Shown: positions 7,052-17,600 of the stretch, piece by piece | Layout of the letters: each line of letters begins with the position of its first letter | Numbering within the stretch: the first letter of the stretch is position 1 | Source: CAYWHE01 sp964458125 | Lineage (GTDB): Bacteria > Bacteroidota > Bacteroidia > AKYH767-A > OLB10 | Assembly: GCA_964458125.1 (NCBI GenBank) | Contig: CAYWHE010000065.1 | Coordinates: 1-18,915, forward strand | Direction of reading: 5' to 3' | DNA: 18,915 nt | Made by a program: the position numbers and the translations under genes | The notes under the pieces: generated by a model | Seen by the model: the letters and a program-made list of their open reading frames with translations, nothing else | Told to the model about the DNA's origin: nothing | Databases searched by the model: none

Positions 7052-8725
7052 CTACTCCATTTTTAATTTTATATAAAATAAGCGGTCCGTATTTTTAAAT
7101 GTATCCTGCATGGACAATGAACTTTTCAGTTGCTGCCATTCCATCGTGGGATGGATCAGAATGGAACTATTGGACGCTATCATGGCCAGAACGGGCATGT
7201 TGAATCCGTCAACAACTCCGTTCCACCGGAATTCCAGCATTCCTTCGCCGGATCCTTCGGCATGCCGGATTTCAAGTACAGGAATCTTGGTAGAACGCAG
7301 GTATTGGTCAAAAACGTATTTCAGGTCCATGCGGGCGCGCTGGCTGATAAAGGCTTCCACCTGGGCGGAAGTAACCGTTTGGTAGCGGAATTCATGCTGA
7401 AGGCCTTTTAATATATCAAACCACATACTGTCGTTCCGGATTACATTTCGCAGGGTACTCAATAAAGCCAGCCCCTTGGGATACATGTCTCCGGAGCCTT
7501 CCTCATTGACTCCGTAAGGCCCGATGACCGGCTCTCGGTTGCCTATCTTTTTTTCCTGGCCGCGAATATAAGCGGCTGCTTTGGCTGAGTCATACATGCA
7601 TTCGGTATACAGCACTTCAGCATAGGAAGCAAATCCTTCATGCACCCACATATCGGCAATGTCGCAGGTGGTGATGGAATTGCCCCACCATTCATGCGCA
7701 CTTTCATGGATGATGATGTAATCAAATTCAATTCCGGCACCTGAATAATCCATGCCGAAATATCCATTCTGATACCTGTTGCCATAGGCCACGCAACTCT
7801 GATGCTCCATGCCCAGGTAGGGCGCTTCCACCAGTTTATAACCATCGGCATAAAAAGGATATTTACCAAAATATCGTTCAAAACAGGAAAGCATGGGTTT
7901 AACCTGGGAAAACTGCTTTTTTGCCTTTTCCAGGTTATAAGGCATGACATAATAATCAAGTGTCAGGCTGTCACTGCCATTCACATAAACATCATTAAAG
8001 TGAACGTAATTTCCGATGTTGATCGTCACATTATAATTGTTGACCGGTTTACTGACAAACCAGTCGTAGCGGGTAAAACCACCGCGCAATTCCTTTTTAT
8101 TCCGGAGTCGCCCATTGGAAACCTCCATCAGGCCTGAAGGAACTGAGACGGAAATCAGCATGCTGTCCGGTTCATCGGACTGATGGTCCTTATTCGGCCA
8201 CCACAAGCTGGCACCTTTACCCTGACAGGCAACGGCAATCCATGGGTTTCCATCCTGGTCTTTTGTCCATTTGAATCCTCCATCCCAGGGAAGCATTTTC
8301 CCGATTTGCGGGCTGCCCCCGTAATACACGGTCAGGTGATGCCGGGATCCGGAAAACAGGGTCCCTGGAAGATCAACAAAAAAGGCATTGAACTCCCTGC
8401 TTATGCCTGTTTCGACGGAATCATCCAGCATCACCTTCCTGATTTCCATATTGCTGAACAGATCCAGTTGCAGCCTGCTTGTATTTTCCGTTACCTTAAA
8501 CCATATATCGTTATAACCGCTGAGTGACTCGTTCATGGTATCGATCCGGATATCCAGGTGATAGTAAGTAACATCAAAGCAGCTTCTTAAAGGGGACAGG
8601 CTCCCACGAAGGGTGTCGGCCCTGCTGAAATGCTTGTTATTATTAAACAACTGGGCCTGGGAATAAAAGGAAGAAAGAACCGAATACTGCAAAAGGAAGA
8701 AAACAACAGGGATATTTTTTTTCAT
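7052..8725 (-). CDS. Secreted M1-family zinc metallopeptidase
   Basis: 557 residues from the ATG at 8725 (a TTG one codon upstream is less likely). A signal peptide (residues 1 to about 25, ending FYSQAQ) indicates export. The N-terminal beta domain (about 45-245) is followed by a thermolysin-like catalytic domain with H340-E-S-A-H344 and E363 eighteen residues after H344, the classic HExxH-X18-E zinc site. Y415 in DMYPKG is the expected transition-state tyrosine. The exopeptidase motif GxMEN is represented by LGMEHQ (304-309), with N replaced by H. I recognise this variant from other Bacteroidota M1 proteins. The protein stops soon after the catalytic domain (about 870 residues in E. coli PepN), so the long C-terminal helical domain is absent. 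It follows the T9SS operon by 70 bp. A role in processing surface proteins is possible but unsupported; peptide scavenging is the simpler reading. Confidence 0.9.
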   Translation of the reverse strand: MKKNIPVVFFLLQYSVLSSFYSQAQLFNNNKHFSRADTLRGSLSPLRSCFDVTYYHLDIRIDTMNESLSGYNDIWFKVTENTSRLQLDLFSNMEIRKVMLDDSVETGISREFNAFFVDLPGTLFSGSRHHLTVYYGGSPQIGKMLPWDGGFKWTKDQDGNPWIAVACQGKGASLWWPNKDHQSDEPDSMLISVSVPSGLMEVSNGRLRNKKELRGGFTRYDWFVSKPVNNYNVTINIGNYVHFNDVYVNGSDSLTLDYYVMPYNLEKAKKQFSQVKPMLSCFERYFGKYPFYADGYKLVEAPYLGMEHQSCVAYGNRYQNGYFGMDYSGAGIEFDYIIIHESAHEWWGNSITTCDIADMWVHEGFASYAEVLYTECMYDSAKAAAYIRGQEKKIGNREPVIGPYGVNEEGSGDMYPKGLALLSTLRNVIRNDSMWFDILKGLQHEFRYQTVTSAQVEAFISQRARMDLKYVFDQYLRSTKIPVLEIRHAEGSGEGMLEFRWNGVVDGFNMPVLAMIASNSSILIHPTMEWQQLKSSLSMQDTFKNTDRLFYIKLKME

Positions 8726-8748
8726 CAATGATTTTTAATTGCAGGTCG

Positions 8749-8779
8749 AAAAGAAATGGTTGTTCAAAAACCGCAACCA
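8749..8779 (-). terminator. Possible weak terminator behind the adhesin operon
   Basis: Between the OmpA-family stop (8796) and the peptidase start (8725), the minus strand reads TGGTTG, an 11 nt loop, CAACCA, then TTTCTTTT. A 6 bp stem (8757-8762 with 8774-8779) followed by a T-rich tract has the shape of an intrinsic terminator. The stem is short and AT-leaning, so read-through into the peptidase gene is likely even if it is real. Confidence 0.3.
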
Positions 8780-8795
8780 GATTTCATACCAGGGT

Positions 8796-10718
8796 TCATG
8801 GCTGTTGCTTCATGTTGACCGTTACCCTGATTTCAATCCGGTTATTTTCGGCATGTTCTTCATCAAGACATAATATCCCGTTTCCGCAGTTATTGAGCAA
8901 TTTGGTTTCGCCATAACCGCGTGCCTTCATTCGGGACCAGCTGATACCCTTTGAAACCAGGTAATTGTAACAGGCATCGGCACGCTTCTGGGTCAGGGCC
9001 AGGTTTTCCTGATCATTTCCACGGGAATCCGTATAAGAGGCGATTTCAATCTGCAAACCCGGATTCAGTGAGAGCATGCCGGCAAGCTTGTCCAGCTCAA
9101 GATACGTGGGTTGTTGCAACTCCCAATCCTTTTTTTCAAAGCTAATGTTTTTCCATATTTCAGGCTTATTCAGAATAACAGGTGCCAGCCCGAAATTACG
9201 TGACTGAGCTCCCGATTCTCTTTTTCCGATTGTATTCACGGAGGTCACGGTAGCGTAATAATCCGGATGGGAAACGGAAATAGTATACCTGGTGCCGACC
9301 CGGAGTGGAAAAGAATAACGCCCGTCGGGATTGGTTGTTATCATCGTATCGGGTTGTCCGTCCGTCTTTAACGTTACCCGTATGCCCTGCAGGGGCTGGT
9401 TGTTGAGGGATTCGTAAATAATTCCGGATATCGTTAAGGACGGGAGGCCCTTGGTAAATTCATAGATTTTATCCACACCGCCCATCCGGTTGGAAGAAAA
9501 AAATCCTTCCATATCCAGTGAGTCCACAATGTACCCGCTGTCGTCAAATGAGGTGTTGACAGGATAACCCAGGTTCACCGGGTTGGACCAGTTGGTTCCG
9601 TCATAAATGGATTCGTAGATGTCGAGTCCGCCCAAACCGAAATTTCCGTCGGAGGAAAAGTACAGGATGGAGTCGTTATGAATGAATGGAAACATCTCAT
9701 TTCCCGGTGAATTGATCTGAGTTCCCAGGTTCTGGGGTTTTCCCCAGCGTCCATTCACCCATCGAACCACATACAAATCGGTTCCGCCGTATCCCCAGGG
9801 CATATCCGATGTAAAATAAATGGCTGTTCCGGCGCTGTTGGCAACGGCATGTCCCACGGAATAATCATCACTGCAAAACGGCATTTCACCGCTTATTTTC
9901 CAGCCATTTCCTTCCGGTACGCATTTAAAAACTTTTAATACATTGAAATTCTTTTTATTCTTTTCAATGGAAGCGGATATGGTCGTGTAGTTGTTTCGGG
10001 TCAGGAACATGGCCGATCCATCTTTATTCAGGGATGCGGGGCCGTCATTATAATTTCCATTCACGTCTCCCCTGATCAGCTCGGGGTCCAGCCAGTTTCC
10101 CCTTTCCGTTTTTTTGGAATAGTAGAGATCGGTGAAACCTTTTCCATTCCATGGGTTACGCAGGTTTTTTCCATTTGTGGCCTTCCGGTCGCTTGAAAAC
10201 ACAATACCCGAGCGGTAAAAGGATGGAGCAAAATTGGATTCTCCTCCGGTATTTATTTTCAGGATGGAAACCCGGTAGCGAGTGGTATCACGAAAAATGT
10301 TAGAAAGGGACTCACAGGATTCCATTAATTTCTGCAGTCTGTAATCGGCACGCGTATAATGGGAATAAATCTCCAGCCAGTTTTTTGCTTCCTTGTATTT
10401 CCCATTGGTCATCAATACCTGGGCATAGTAAAGTTTATCAATTGGACGCTGCTGCCTCACATTCATCACTTTCCTATACCAGTTTTCGGCTTCCTGAGGC
10501 TGGCAGGTCTGACGCAGACAATCGGCCAGCCTGATCATGGCTGTTGCGTTTTTTTGCCTGGACAATACTTTCTCGTATACCGGAATGGCATCGGCAAACG
10601 CGTTCTGTTCATAAAAATCATTGGCTACGCGCATCCGGTAAGCCGAACAACCTCCGAGCATCAATACCGTGGCAAGCATTACCGGAACGGACCCAAACCT
10701 GAAGAACCTGTGCATCAT
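8796..10718 (-). CDS. PorE-like OmpA-family lipoprotein (TPR, beta-propeller, CRD, OmpA)
   Basis: 640 residues. A lipoprotein signal with lipobox LGGC (C24) is followed by TPR-like helices (about 28-130), PD40/WD40-like propeller blades (about 160-425, with repeated FSSD, YFTSD, YFSSD and FFSSN strands), and a carboxypeptidase-regulatory-like beta domain (about 428-500, starting TISGIIYE and containing NPDGRYSF). The C-terminal OmpA domain (about 525-640) contains SYTDSRGN with D564, and R579, the residues expected to hold diaminopimelate of peptidoglycan. This exact domain order is that of PorE, a T9SS component proposed to tie the outer-membrane complex to the cell wall. The start lies 2 bp after the PorP/SprF stop, so the genes are surely co-translated. 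It may be a cassette-specific paralogue rather than the core T9SS subunit. It has two ATG codons in a row at the start. Confidence 0.88.
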   Translation of the reverse strand: MMHRFFRFGSVPVMLATVLMLGGCSAYRMRVANDFYEQNAFADAIPVYEKVLSRQKNATAMIRLADCLRQTCQPQEAENWYRKVMNVRQQRPIDKLYYAQVLMTNGKYKEAKNWLEIYSHYTRADYRLQKLMESCESLSNIFRDTTRYRVSILKINTGGESNFAPSFYRSGIVFSSDRKATNGKNLRNPWNGKGFTDLYYSKKTERGNWLDPELIRGDVNGNYNDGPASLNKDGSAMFLTRNNYTTISASIEKNKKNFNVLKVFKCVPEGNGWKISGEMPFCSDDYSVGHAVANSAGTAIYFTSDMPWGYGGTDLYVVRWVNGRWGKPQNLGTQINSPGNEMFPFIHNDSILYFSSDGNFGLGGLDIYESIYDGTNWSNPVNLGYPVNTSFDDSGYIVDSLDMEGFFSSNRMGGVDKIYEFTKGLPSLTISGIIYESLNNQPLQGIRVTLKTDGQPDTMITTNPDGRYSFPLRVGTRYTISVSHPDYYATVTSVNTIGKRESGAQSRNFGLAPVILNKPEIWKNISFEKKDWELQQPTYLELDKLAGMLSLNPGLQIEIASYTDSRGNDQENLALTQKRADACYNYLVSKGISWSRMKARGYGETKLLNNCGNGILCLDEEHAENNRIEIRVTVNMKQQP

Positions 10719-10720
10719 CC

Positions 10721-11650
10721 TTAAAAATATCGGGGATTTTTAATTTTCAAAATATTGTAACCAAAATCATATCCAAGCATGATTTCATGTGATCCCGACT
10801 GATAGTTTCGAAGCCGGCTCAGGGTAAGATCATAGGAATAACCCAGCCTGAACTTTTTATTGATCTGATACTCCACCATGAGTACAATGGCATCATTTGA
10901 ACGGTAAGTGGCTCCCAACCAAAGGATATCGTTTAAAAGAAAATTCATGTTGAGATCATATTGTATGGGAGCGCCATTCACATATTTTAACAAGACCGAT
11001 GGTTTGATCTTCAGATCCCTGCCGGCATAAAAGACGGCACCTGTTGACAGGTAATAATGCCTGGTCTGCCGGAAGGCATCCTTGATCTCCACACCCATTG
11101 TCCGGTCAGGATCATAATTCATCAGGTGGGGCACTGAAATTCCTGCAAAAAAACGCTCCCGGTAATAATAAATACCGGCACCGAAATTAGGCAACAGATT
11201 GGTTTGAGTATTCAGATCAAAAACCTGGTCATTGCCGTCCCAGACGGTAAGATCCGATAACCTGGATTTGATGTAGGAAGCCCCGAACTGAATGCCAAGT
11301 GCTAGTTTGGCGCCTTTCATCGGAAGATGGTAAGCATAGGAACCATAGATATCGGTTTGTGTGGTAACCCCTATATGATCATTGGCAATCATGAGCCCGA
11401 GACCTATTTTTTTGTTCTTCAACGGACCGTGAATGGAAACGGACTCAGTAACCGGAGCTCCCGGGAATCCTGCCCATTGTTTCCTGAACATGGCCGCCAC
11501 ACTGGCATAATCCTTACTTCCGGAATAGGCAGGATTCAGAACCAGTCCGTTAAACATATACTGGCTTAAAACGGATTCCTGCTGTCCATAACCCGCCGCC
11601 GCCTCAAGTACTGCAACCAGGAATAAGATATATTTCTTGAAGGTGTTCAT
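10721..11650 (-). CDS. PorP/SprF-family type IX secretion outer-membrane protein
   Basis: 309 residues: a signal peptide (about 1-22, ending AAGYG) and a mature N-terminus with the family signature SQYMFN (29-34), NPAYSGS (39-45) and RKQWAGFPGAP (56-66). Alternating amphipathic strands then run to the C-terminus, which ends in phenylalanine (NPRYF), as outer-membrane barrels do. Members of this family work with T9SS cargo carrying type B sorting domains. SprF of Flavobacterium johnsoniae is needed for surface localisation of the adhesin SprB. Here the gene starts 8 bp after the stop of a protein with just such a domain, so I infer that it is the dedicated partner of that adhesin. Whether it binds the C-terminal domain or PorE-like protein directly cannot be seen. 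Family call is firm. Confidence 0.93.
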   Translation of the reverse strand: MNTFKKYILFLVAVLEAAAGYGQQESVLSQYMFNGLVLNPAYSGSKDYASVAAMFRKQWAGFPGAPVTESVSIHGPLKNKKIGLGLMIANDHIGVTTQTDIYGSYAYHLPMKGAKLALGIQFGASYIKSRLSDLTVWDGNDQVFDLNTQTNLLPNFGAGIYYYRERFFAGISVPHLMNYDPDRTMGVEIKDAFRQTRHYYLSTGAVFYAGRDLKIKPSVLLKYVNGAPIQYDLNMNFLLNDILWLGATYRSNDAIVLMVEYQINKKFRLGYSYDLTLSRLRNYQSGSHEIMLGYDFGYNILKIKNPRYF

Positions 11651-11658
11651 CGCTGTTG

Positions 11659-14600
11659 TTATCGTCTGAGATCCACAAATCCCCTGATCAGGATCGGATG
11701 GCTGTTAATTTTCAGGATAATAAAATAGGTTCCCTCCGGAAGCTGTTTCCCGTCATTGGATGTGCCGGTCCAGCTGTTATCATAACCACTTTTTTCATAT
11801 ACAAGATTTCCCCAGCGGTTATAAACGGTGAGGGTATTGTCCGGGTAATCCTCCAGGCCCCGAATAACGAAATAATCATTTTTACCGTCACTGTTGGGAG
11901 AGAATCCGGAAGGCAACAGCACATCAGAGAGGCAGGAGTTGGGATCAAGAACTTCGATCCTGACAAAATCCGTATCGGTACAGTTTCCGTTCACCACAAC
12001 CCATTGAAAGGTATTGATGCCGAACTGCAGATTACTCACCCGGGTGGTGGGATCCAGCGTATCCTTGATGATTCCGCTGCCGTTCACCAGGGTCCAGAAT
12101 CCATATCCGAAAAGTGCAGGTGTGGCGGTCAGCCGGGCTGTATCTTCACAGGTACTCAGGTCAATGCCTGCTATGGCTTTCACCTCTGTGGCAACCGAGA
12201 TGGTAATGGAGGAAGTATCGTAACAAATACCATCGGTCAGAACCCAGTTTAATTGTACATTTCCATTTGAAAGCCCATGGATATAGGTGGATGCGGAGGC
12301 GGAATCCGAAAGTACTCCGGATCCGGACACCACCTGCCAGAATCCGGATAAACCGGAAACCAGGGTGTCGGCATTCAGGGAGGTACTGTCAACCCCGCAA
12401 ATGGTGAAATTGGAGCCGGCATGCGCATGGAGCTGCGGCGGTTCCAGCAGCGAATAGGAGGATGCCACGCTACACCCGTTCTGATCGGTGATGATAACCG
12501 TGTAAACTCCGGCGGATAAACTGTCAATATCTTCGGTTGTGGCCTGGTTCGACCAGTTGTATGAATATGGAGGGGTTCCCCCGGAAACAGTCAGATCCAG
12601 CATGCCATCCGCAAGACCGTAGCAGGAGACATGAAAGGTGTCGTTCAGGAAAGGTGAAACGGCAAACCTCGTGATGGCTGAAGGCTGTATCAGGGTAGTG
12701 CTGTAAATGGCCAGGCAGCCGGCATTATCCGTAATCGTAACCGTATAGGTGCCGGAGGTCAATCCGGTAATGTCCTCTGTAGTAAGGCCGTTTGACCAGT
12801 TAAACGTATAGGGTGGATTACCCGCCGATACACTTATATTAATAGATCCGTCAGATCCATTATAGCATTTCACATTGGCCGAATCAGTAACAACAACCTC
12901 AGGACCGGCAAGGTTGCTGATATTGGCAGCATCAATTTTGACACAGCCGTTATTATCCGTTACCGTTACGGGGTAACTACCCGCAGTCAGATTCTGAATA
13001 CAGGTGGTGGTAAACCCGTTCGACCATATAAAATTATAAGGTGATACTCCCCCGCTAATGGAAATACAGGCAGATCCGTTAGCCGACCCGCAGGTAGCAG
13101 GCACCGTTGAAATAGCAATCACAATATCACCCGGCTGTGTGATGGAATAGGAAAATTGCGTGGTGCATCCGAACTGGTCAGTAACTGTAACTGTATACGT
13201 GTTGGCGGAGAGGTTCTGGATATCCTGGCTGGTCATCCCGTTGCTCCACAAATAACTGAAAGGGGAAGATCCGCCTGCTATGTTGATCTCAATGAATCCG
13301 TCTGTTCCGTTGAAACACGTCACATGCTGGGTTGTATCCAGGCTGATGACCGGTGCCGACGGGTTGCTGATCTGCACGATGGTATCCAGCGTACACCCGT
13401 TAAAATCCGTAATTGTCACCGTATAGGTACCCGCGGCCAGTCCGCCTATTGAATCGGTTGTTGCACCGGTCGACCAAAGGTATGTGTAGGCTGGTGTTCC
13501 TCCTCCGGAAAAAACATGGGCGGTTCCGTCTGATCCCGTACAGGAAGCAAAGGAAGTGACCAATGAGGCGGATAAAACCGGTGGTTCGGTTACCTGCGCG
13601 CTGACGGTTCCGGTACAGCCATTGGCATCCGTTACCGTAACCGTATAAATACCCGGACCAAGCTGCAGGTTGTCCTCACTCGTGGTCCCGTCGGACCAGA
13701 GGTATGAATATGGCTGCAATCCGCTCGTCACCTGAATATCGATGGAACCGTCAGAGAGACCGAAACAACTGATGTTTAAAACGGTCAGCACAGCCGGAAC
13801 CGGCGCTGAAGTACCTGCAACGGTACCGCTTGCAGTCGATGTACATCCCTTGCTGTCGGTCACCGTAACAGTGTAAACGGCAGGCAGGAGACTGGTCAGT
13901 GTACTGGTTGTCTGACCAGTATTCCAGATATAGGTGTAACCACCGTTTCCACCGGCGGCAGAAGCGGTTGCGGATCCGGAAGCCGACCCGCAATTGGATG
14001 GAGTGGTGAAAACCTGGGCTGTCAGCTGTGATGGTGCATTTACAATTGCCGTTGCCGTTGCCGTACAACCGTTATCATCAGTAACGGTTACCGTATAAGT
14101 ACCACCGGGCAGTGCTGTTGCATTCTGGCTGCTGCTTCCGTTGGACCACGAATACGTCAGCGGAATCGCCCCCCCGGTAACAGTGATGGAAACAGATCCG
14201 TTTGACTGTCCGAAACAGGTTACATCGATTACCGATGACACGGCAATCACCGGACCTGTCGCATTATTCACTGTATCTGACCGCGTAATCGAACAGCCAT
14301 GCGCATCGGTTACCGTCAGGAAATATATTGCCGGCGCCAGGTTGCTGACAGAGCTGGAAGTGGAGGTGGTCGACCACAGGTAGGTGTAGGCTGGCGTTCC
14401 TCCGGAAACCGATGACGAAACCGATCCGTTCGCCAGTCCGCAGGTGGCATCAAGGGCGGTCAGGGTCAGGGAAAGGGCCGGCGGCTGAGAAATTATAAAA
14501 GTGGCTGTATCCCCGCAGCCGACCGAGTCGTAAACAAAAACGGTATACGTACCGGACAAAACATTCAGCAAATCCTGAATGGTTGATCCGTTGGACCAGT

Positions 14601-17600
14601 TGTAGGTATAATTGGTGTAGCCCCCGTTGATTTGAATATAAACGGCCCCGGAAAGTCCCCCGTTGCATTTTACCTGGACAATTGAATCGAGGGTAATGAC
14701 CGGGTTTCCCGGATCCACAAGGGTCACGGAAGAATCCTGCTGACAACCACGGCTATCGGTTACGGTAAGCGTATAAGTACCCGGTAATAAGCCTGAAATT
14801 CCTCCTGTTGTATTACCATTGCTCCACAGGAACTGGTAAGGACCTGCTCCTCCAGTGATATTGTTGATCAGAACCGATCCGTTTGCCTGGCCACAGGTCG
14901 GATTCAGGGGATTCCAGAATATAGTGATGGGAGCAGGTTCAATCAGCGTAAAGGATTTAACGGTAATGCAGTTGGTGGAGTCGGTGACCGTGATGGTGTA
15001 ACTTCCCGCCGCCAGGCCGGTGAGGTCATCGGTGGTATCTCCGTTTGACCAGTTATAGGTATACGGAGGCGTCCCGGCTGTGATGGTATTGAAAATAAAT
15101 CCGTCATTGCCGTTATTACAGGAAATATCAGCCAGGGAGTCGGTTGTGATGACCGGACCTCCCAGGTTGCCGATCGCAATTACCTTGCTTTTTACACAAC
15201 CGTTTGAATCGGTAACCTGTATGGTATAATTGCCGGCAGGTTTCCCGTTGATGCTGTCTGTTGTGGAACCAGTGGACCAGGCATAGGTATAAGGGGTAAT
15301 GCCTCCTGTTACCAGCACAGATATGCCCCCGTTACTGTTGCCGCAATTCGCCGGAATAACAGTTTCATTGATTACAATCAGGGCCGGTTGGTCTACAAAA
15401 TACGAGGAAGTGGACGTGCATCCGTCCTGTGCAGTAACAGTTACTGTATACGTTCCGGAAGCTACATTGAAATTATCCTGGCTTGTTTTCCCGTTTGACC
15501 AGGAATACGTGTAAGGTGAACCGCCCCCCGTGACGGTGATGTTGATATCCCCTGAACTGCCACCGGAGCAGGTAACCGGAACGATCGAAACAAGGGATAT
15601 AACGGGTGCATTTGTATTGCCTACAACAGTGGAGCCTGTCCTCGTACATCCATTGGCATCGGTTACGGTGACTGAATAGGTGCCGCCCGGAACCGATGGA
15701 TTGGAGGATGTTGTTGTGCCATTTGACCAAAGGTAGGTTAACAGCCCGGTACCCCCGGTGGCGCTCACCGAGGCGGAACCATCAGACTGGTTGCAGGTGG
15801 CTGAAGTATTGCTTAGCGTCAGCGAAATCTGGCCGGGTTGGGTGACCGCCGTGGAAAAAACGGCAATGCAACCCACTGAATCCGTAACCGTTACCGTATA
15901 GGTTCCGGCAGTCAGTCCGGAAATATCCTGGGTGGAATTCCCGTTTGACCAGGCATAAGCAAACGGGGAGGTTCCGCCGGCAACCGAAATATAGATCTGG
16001 CCATCGCCCCCCCCAAAACAACTCACATTATTTATGCTGTCGGGCAATATCGAAGGATTGGTGGTATTGGTGATGGTGGTGACGGCTGTTTTTGTACATC
16101 CGCTGGCATCCGTCACCGTTACAGTATAATTGCCGGCCCCCAGACCGGTATTCGTTGCCGTCGTTTTGCCGTTGGACCAGACCAGGGAATAACCGGGAGT
16201 TCCTCCTGAAACACTCACTGTTGATACCCCGTTGTTTCCGCCGCATGTTGCATGATTATTCGCAAAGGTGAGCAGGAAAGCAGGCGGATCCGTTAAGGTG
16301 GTGTCAAAATTAATAATACAGCCGTTCGCATCGGTAACCGTTATAGTATACGTACCAGCAGGAATATTTGTATTGTTTTTGGAAGTTTTGCCATTCGACC
16401 AGGTATAGGTATAAGGAGCAGTACCGGCGGTAACCGTGAGGGTAATCGAGCCATTCGATCCGCCAGGGCATAAGGGACCGGTTAAGGTATTGAGGGTAAC
16501 AACAGGCCCTCCTGTATTGCTCACCGTGACCGAAGCGGTTTTCGTACATCCCAGCGAATCCGTCACGGTGACGGTATAGGGTCCGGCCACGAGCCCGCTG
16601 TCGGATGCATTGGTTGAACCCGATGACCACAAATAGGTATAAGGAGATGTTCCGCCGGATGGAGCGGCATTCACCGAACCATTGGCCGAACCGCATGTTG
16701 CATTCACGGAAGAGGTACTGATGGAAATGGCTGATGGCTGGGTTAAGGTGGAAGAAAAGGTTTTCGTGCAACCGATGGCATCGGTCACGGTAACCGTGAA
16801 GGTGCCTGCTGCCAGTGTATCAATATCCTGCGTGGTCTTCCCGTCAGACCAGGTATACGTATAAGGAGATGTCCCGCCTGAAACATTGATATTTATGGAT
16901 CCGTCATTTCCTCCATTACAGGTTACATTGGTTTTTGAATTTAGCGAAACCGAAGGCCCTGCCGTATTGGTAATGGAAGATGCTGCTGTTTTGGAACAGG
17001 AGGAGCCATCTGTAACCGTTATGGTATAGGTTCCAGGGCTGAGACTGGAAATGGTATCATTCACCGAACCGCCGGACCAGAGGTAAGAAAAGGTTCCCTG
17101 TCCGCCGGAAGCCGAGACGATGAGGATGCCGTTTGCCAGCCCGCAGGACGCATTCGTCTTGGTAATGTTTACGGTAATGGCAGGAGGTTGGGTGATCAGG
17201 GTGTCGAATACAACACTACAACCGGACGTATCGGTAACCGTGACGGTATAGGGTCCTGATGCCAGTGAGTTGATATCCTGTGTGGTGGCTCCATTGGACC
17301 AGGCATACGTGTAAGGAGATGTCCCTGAAGTTACGGCAATATTTATGGCCCCGTCATTTCCTCCGTTGCAGGTTACCGGAGTCAGTGAAACAAGACTGAC
17401 AGAAGGCATGCCATTGTCCAAAACGGATGTAACATCCGTTTTGGTGCACCCGCTGGCATCCGTAACCGTTACCGAATAGGTTCCGGCAGATAATCCCGTG
17501 GCAGTGGCCGTTGTTTTACCATTGGACCACAGGAAGGTAAATGCACCGGTTCCGCCGGCAGGCGTAGCGGTGGCGGTTCCGTTAGCCTGGAGGCAAGTGG

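Noticed and set aside
8726..8728. TTG start one codon before the M1 peptidase ATG
   Set aside because: An ATG follows directly and is the more likely initiator; the difference is one residue.
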